From Acidithiobacillus montserratensis (GTDB taxonomy: Bacteria > Pseudomonadota > Gammaproteobacteria > Acidithiobacillales > Acidithiobacillaceae), in the NCBI RefSeq assembly GCF_018853465.1, contig NZ_JABBOU010000029.1, positions 1 through 26,171 of the forward strand: a stretch of 26,171 nt of DNA, given 5' to 3'. Position numbers and translations under genes: made by a program. Positions 25,995 through 26,171 of this stretch are shown in pieces (the stretch's first letter is position 1; the number at the start of each line of letters is the position of its first letter). A model generated the notes under the pieces. That model was not told the origin of the DNA, made no database searches, and saw nothing but the letters and a program-made list of their open reading frames with translations.

Positions 25995-26171
25995 ATGGGC
26001 GAGCGTATGGTCAGGCAGACTGCCGAACTGGGCGGGGCAGGGGGAGGAGAGCACATTCCCCACGCTGTCGAAGGAGAGCTGACCCCGGCGGTGCGGTTGA
26101 TAGGCCGGGTGATCACGTTGCTGCTGCTGTTATCGGTAGCGGCGGGGCTGTGGCAGGGAATCAGCAGTCAC
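25995..26171 (+). CDS. Start of an unidentified membrane protein downstream of cyoD (3' truncated)
   Basis: An open frame begins at ATG 25995, with GAGGG 7 nt upstream, and stays open to the window end (59 codons). It shows a hydrophilic Gly/Glu-rich leader followed by one hydrophobic helix (about 36-54: GRVITLLLLLSVAAGLWQG). The 10-nt gap to cyoD suggests the same operon. Accessory proteins such as SURF1 often follow oxidase operons and start with a membrane helix, but too little is visible to name it. Confidence 0.55.
   Translation, partial: MGERMVRQTAELGGAGGGEHIPHAVEGELTPAVRLIGRVITLLLLLSVAAGLWQGISSH

Overview
The window is about 26 kb of gene-dense bacterial chromosome. It comes from a Gram-negative hopanoid-producing autotroph or acidophile, most likely Acidithiobacillus or a close relative. 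That assignment is an inference from four things: the hopanoid cluster, the bacterial GatCAB amidotransferase (needed where Gln- or Asn-tRNA is made indirectly), the cyo-type quinol oxidase, and GC-rich coding sequence with AT-rich spacers. No 16S rRNA or other taxonomic marker is present, so the genus is not proven.

Region 1 (1-13070, + strand) is a nearly complete hopanoid operon. It holds the C-terminal part of squalene-hopene cyclase (shc/hpnF), then hpnG, hpnA, hpnI, hpnJ, hpnK, hpnN, hpnL, an unnamed ferritin-like di-iron protein, hpnH, hpnM and mlaA. Most junctions overlap by 1-20 nt or sit a few nt apart. The exceptions are the 107 nt before hpnH, which carries a plausible internal promoter, and the 45 nt before hpnM. 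Read as a pathway: Shc makes the C30 hopane, HpnH adds adenosine and HpnG removes adenine. HpnI, HpnK and HpnJ then build the glucosamine and cyclitol ether head group. HpnN, HpnM and MlaA look like a route from the inner to the outer membrane.

Region 2 (13072-16337) is gatC-gatA-gatB, joined to mlaA by a single base and closed by a 13-bp-stem bidirectional terminator. The hopanoid genes and the glutaminyl/asparaginyl-tRNA amidotransferase may therefore share a transcript.

Region 3 (16357-21441) lies mostly on the minus strand. It holds a secreted SCP2-like (sterol carrier family) protein, a tRNA-Ser(UGA) on the plus strand, a YbjQ/UPF0145 protein, a large TPR-type membrane protein of unknown function, a glutathione peroxidase and a PilZ-domain protein.

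Region 4 (21442-26171, + strand) is an AT-rich 325-bp divergent spacer followed by cyoABCD, a heme-copper ubiquinol oxidase. Subunit II has lost most CuA ligands and subunit I keeps the quinol-site residues. A strong hairpin lies between cyoB and cyoC. A further membrane-protein gene starts 10 nt after cyoD and runs off the window.

The least explained parts are the di-iron ferritin-like protein inside the hopanoid operon, the secreted SCP2-like protein next to it, and the TPR/YbjQ pair.
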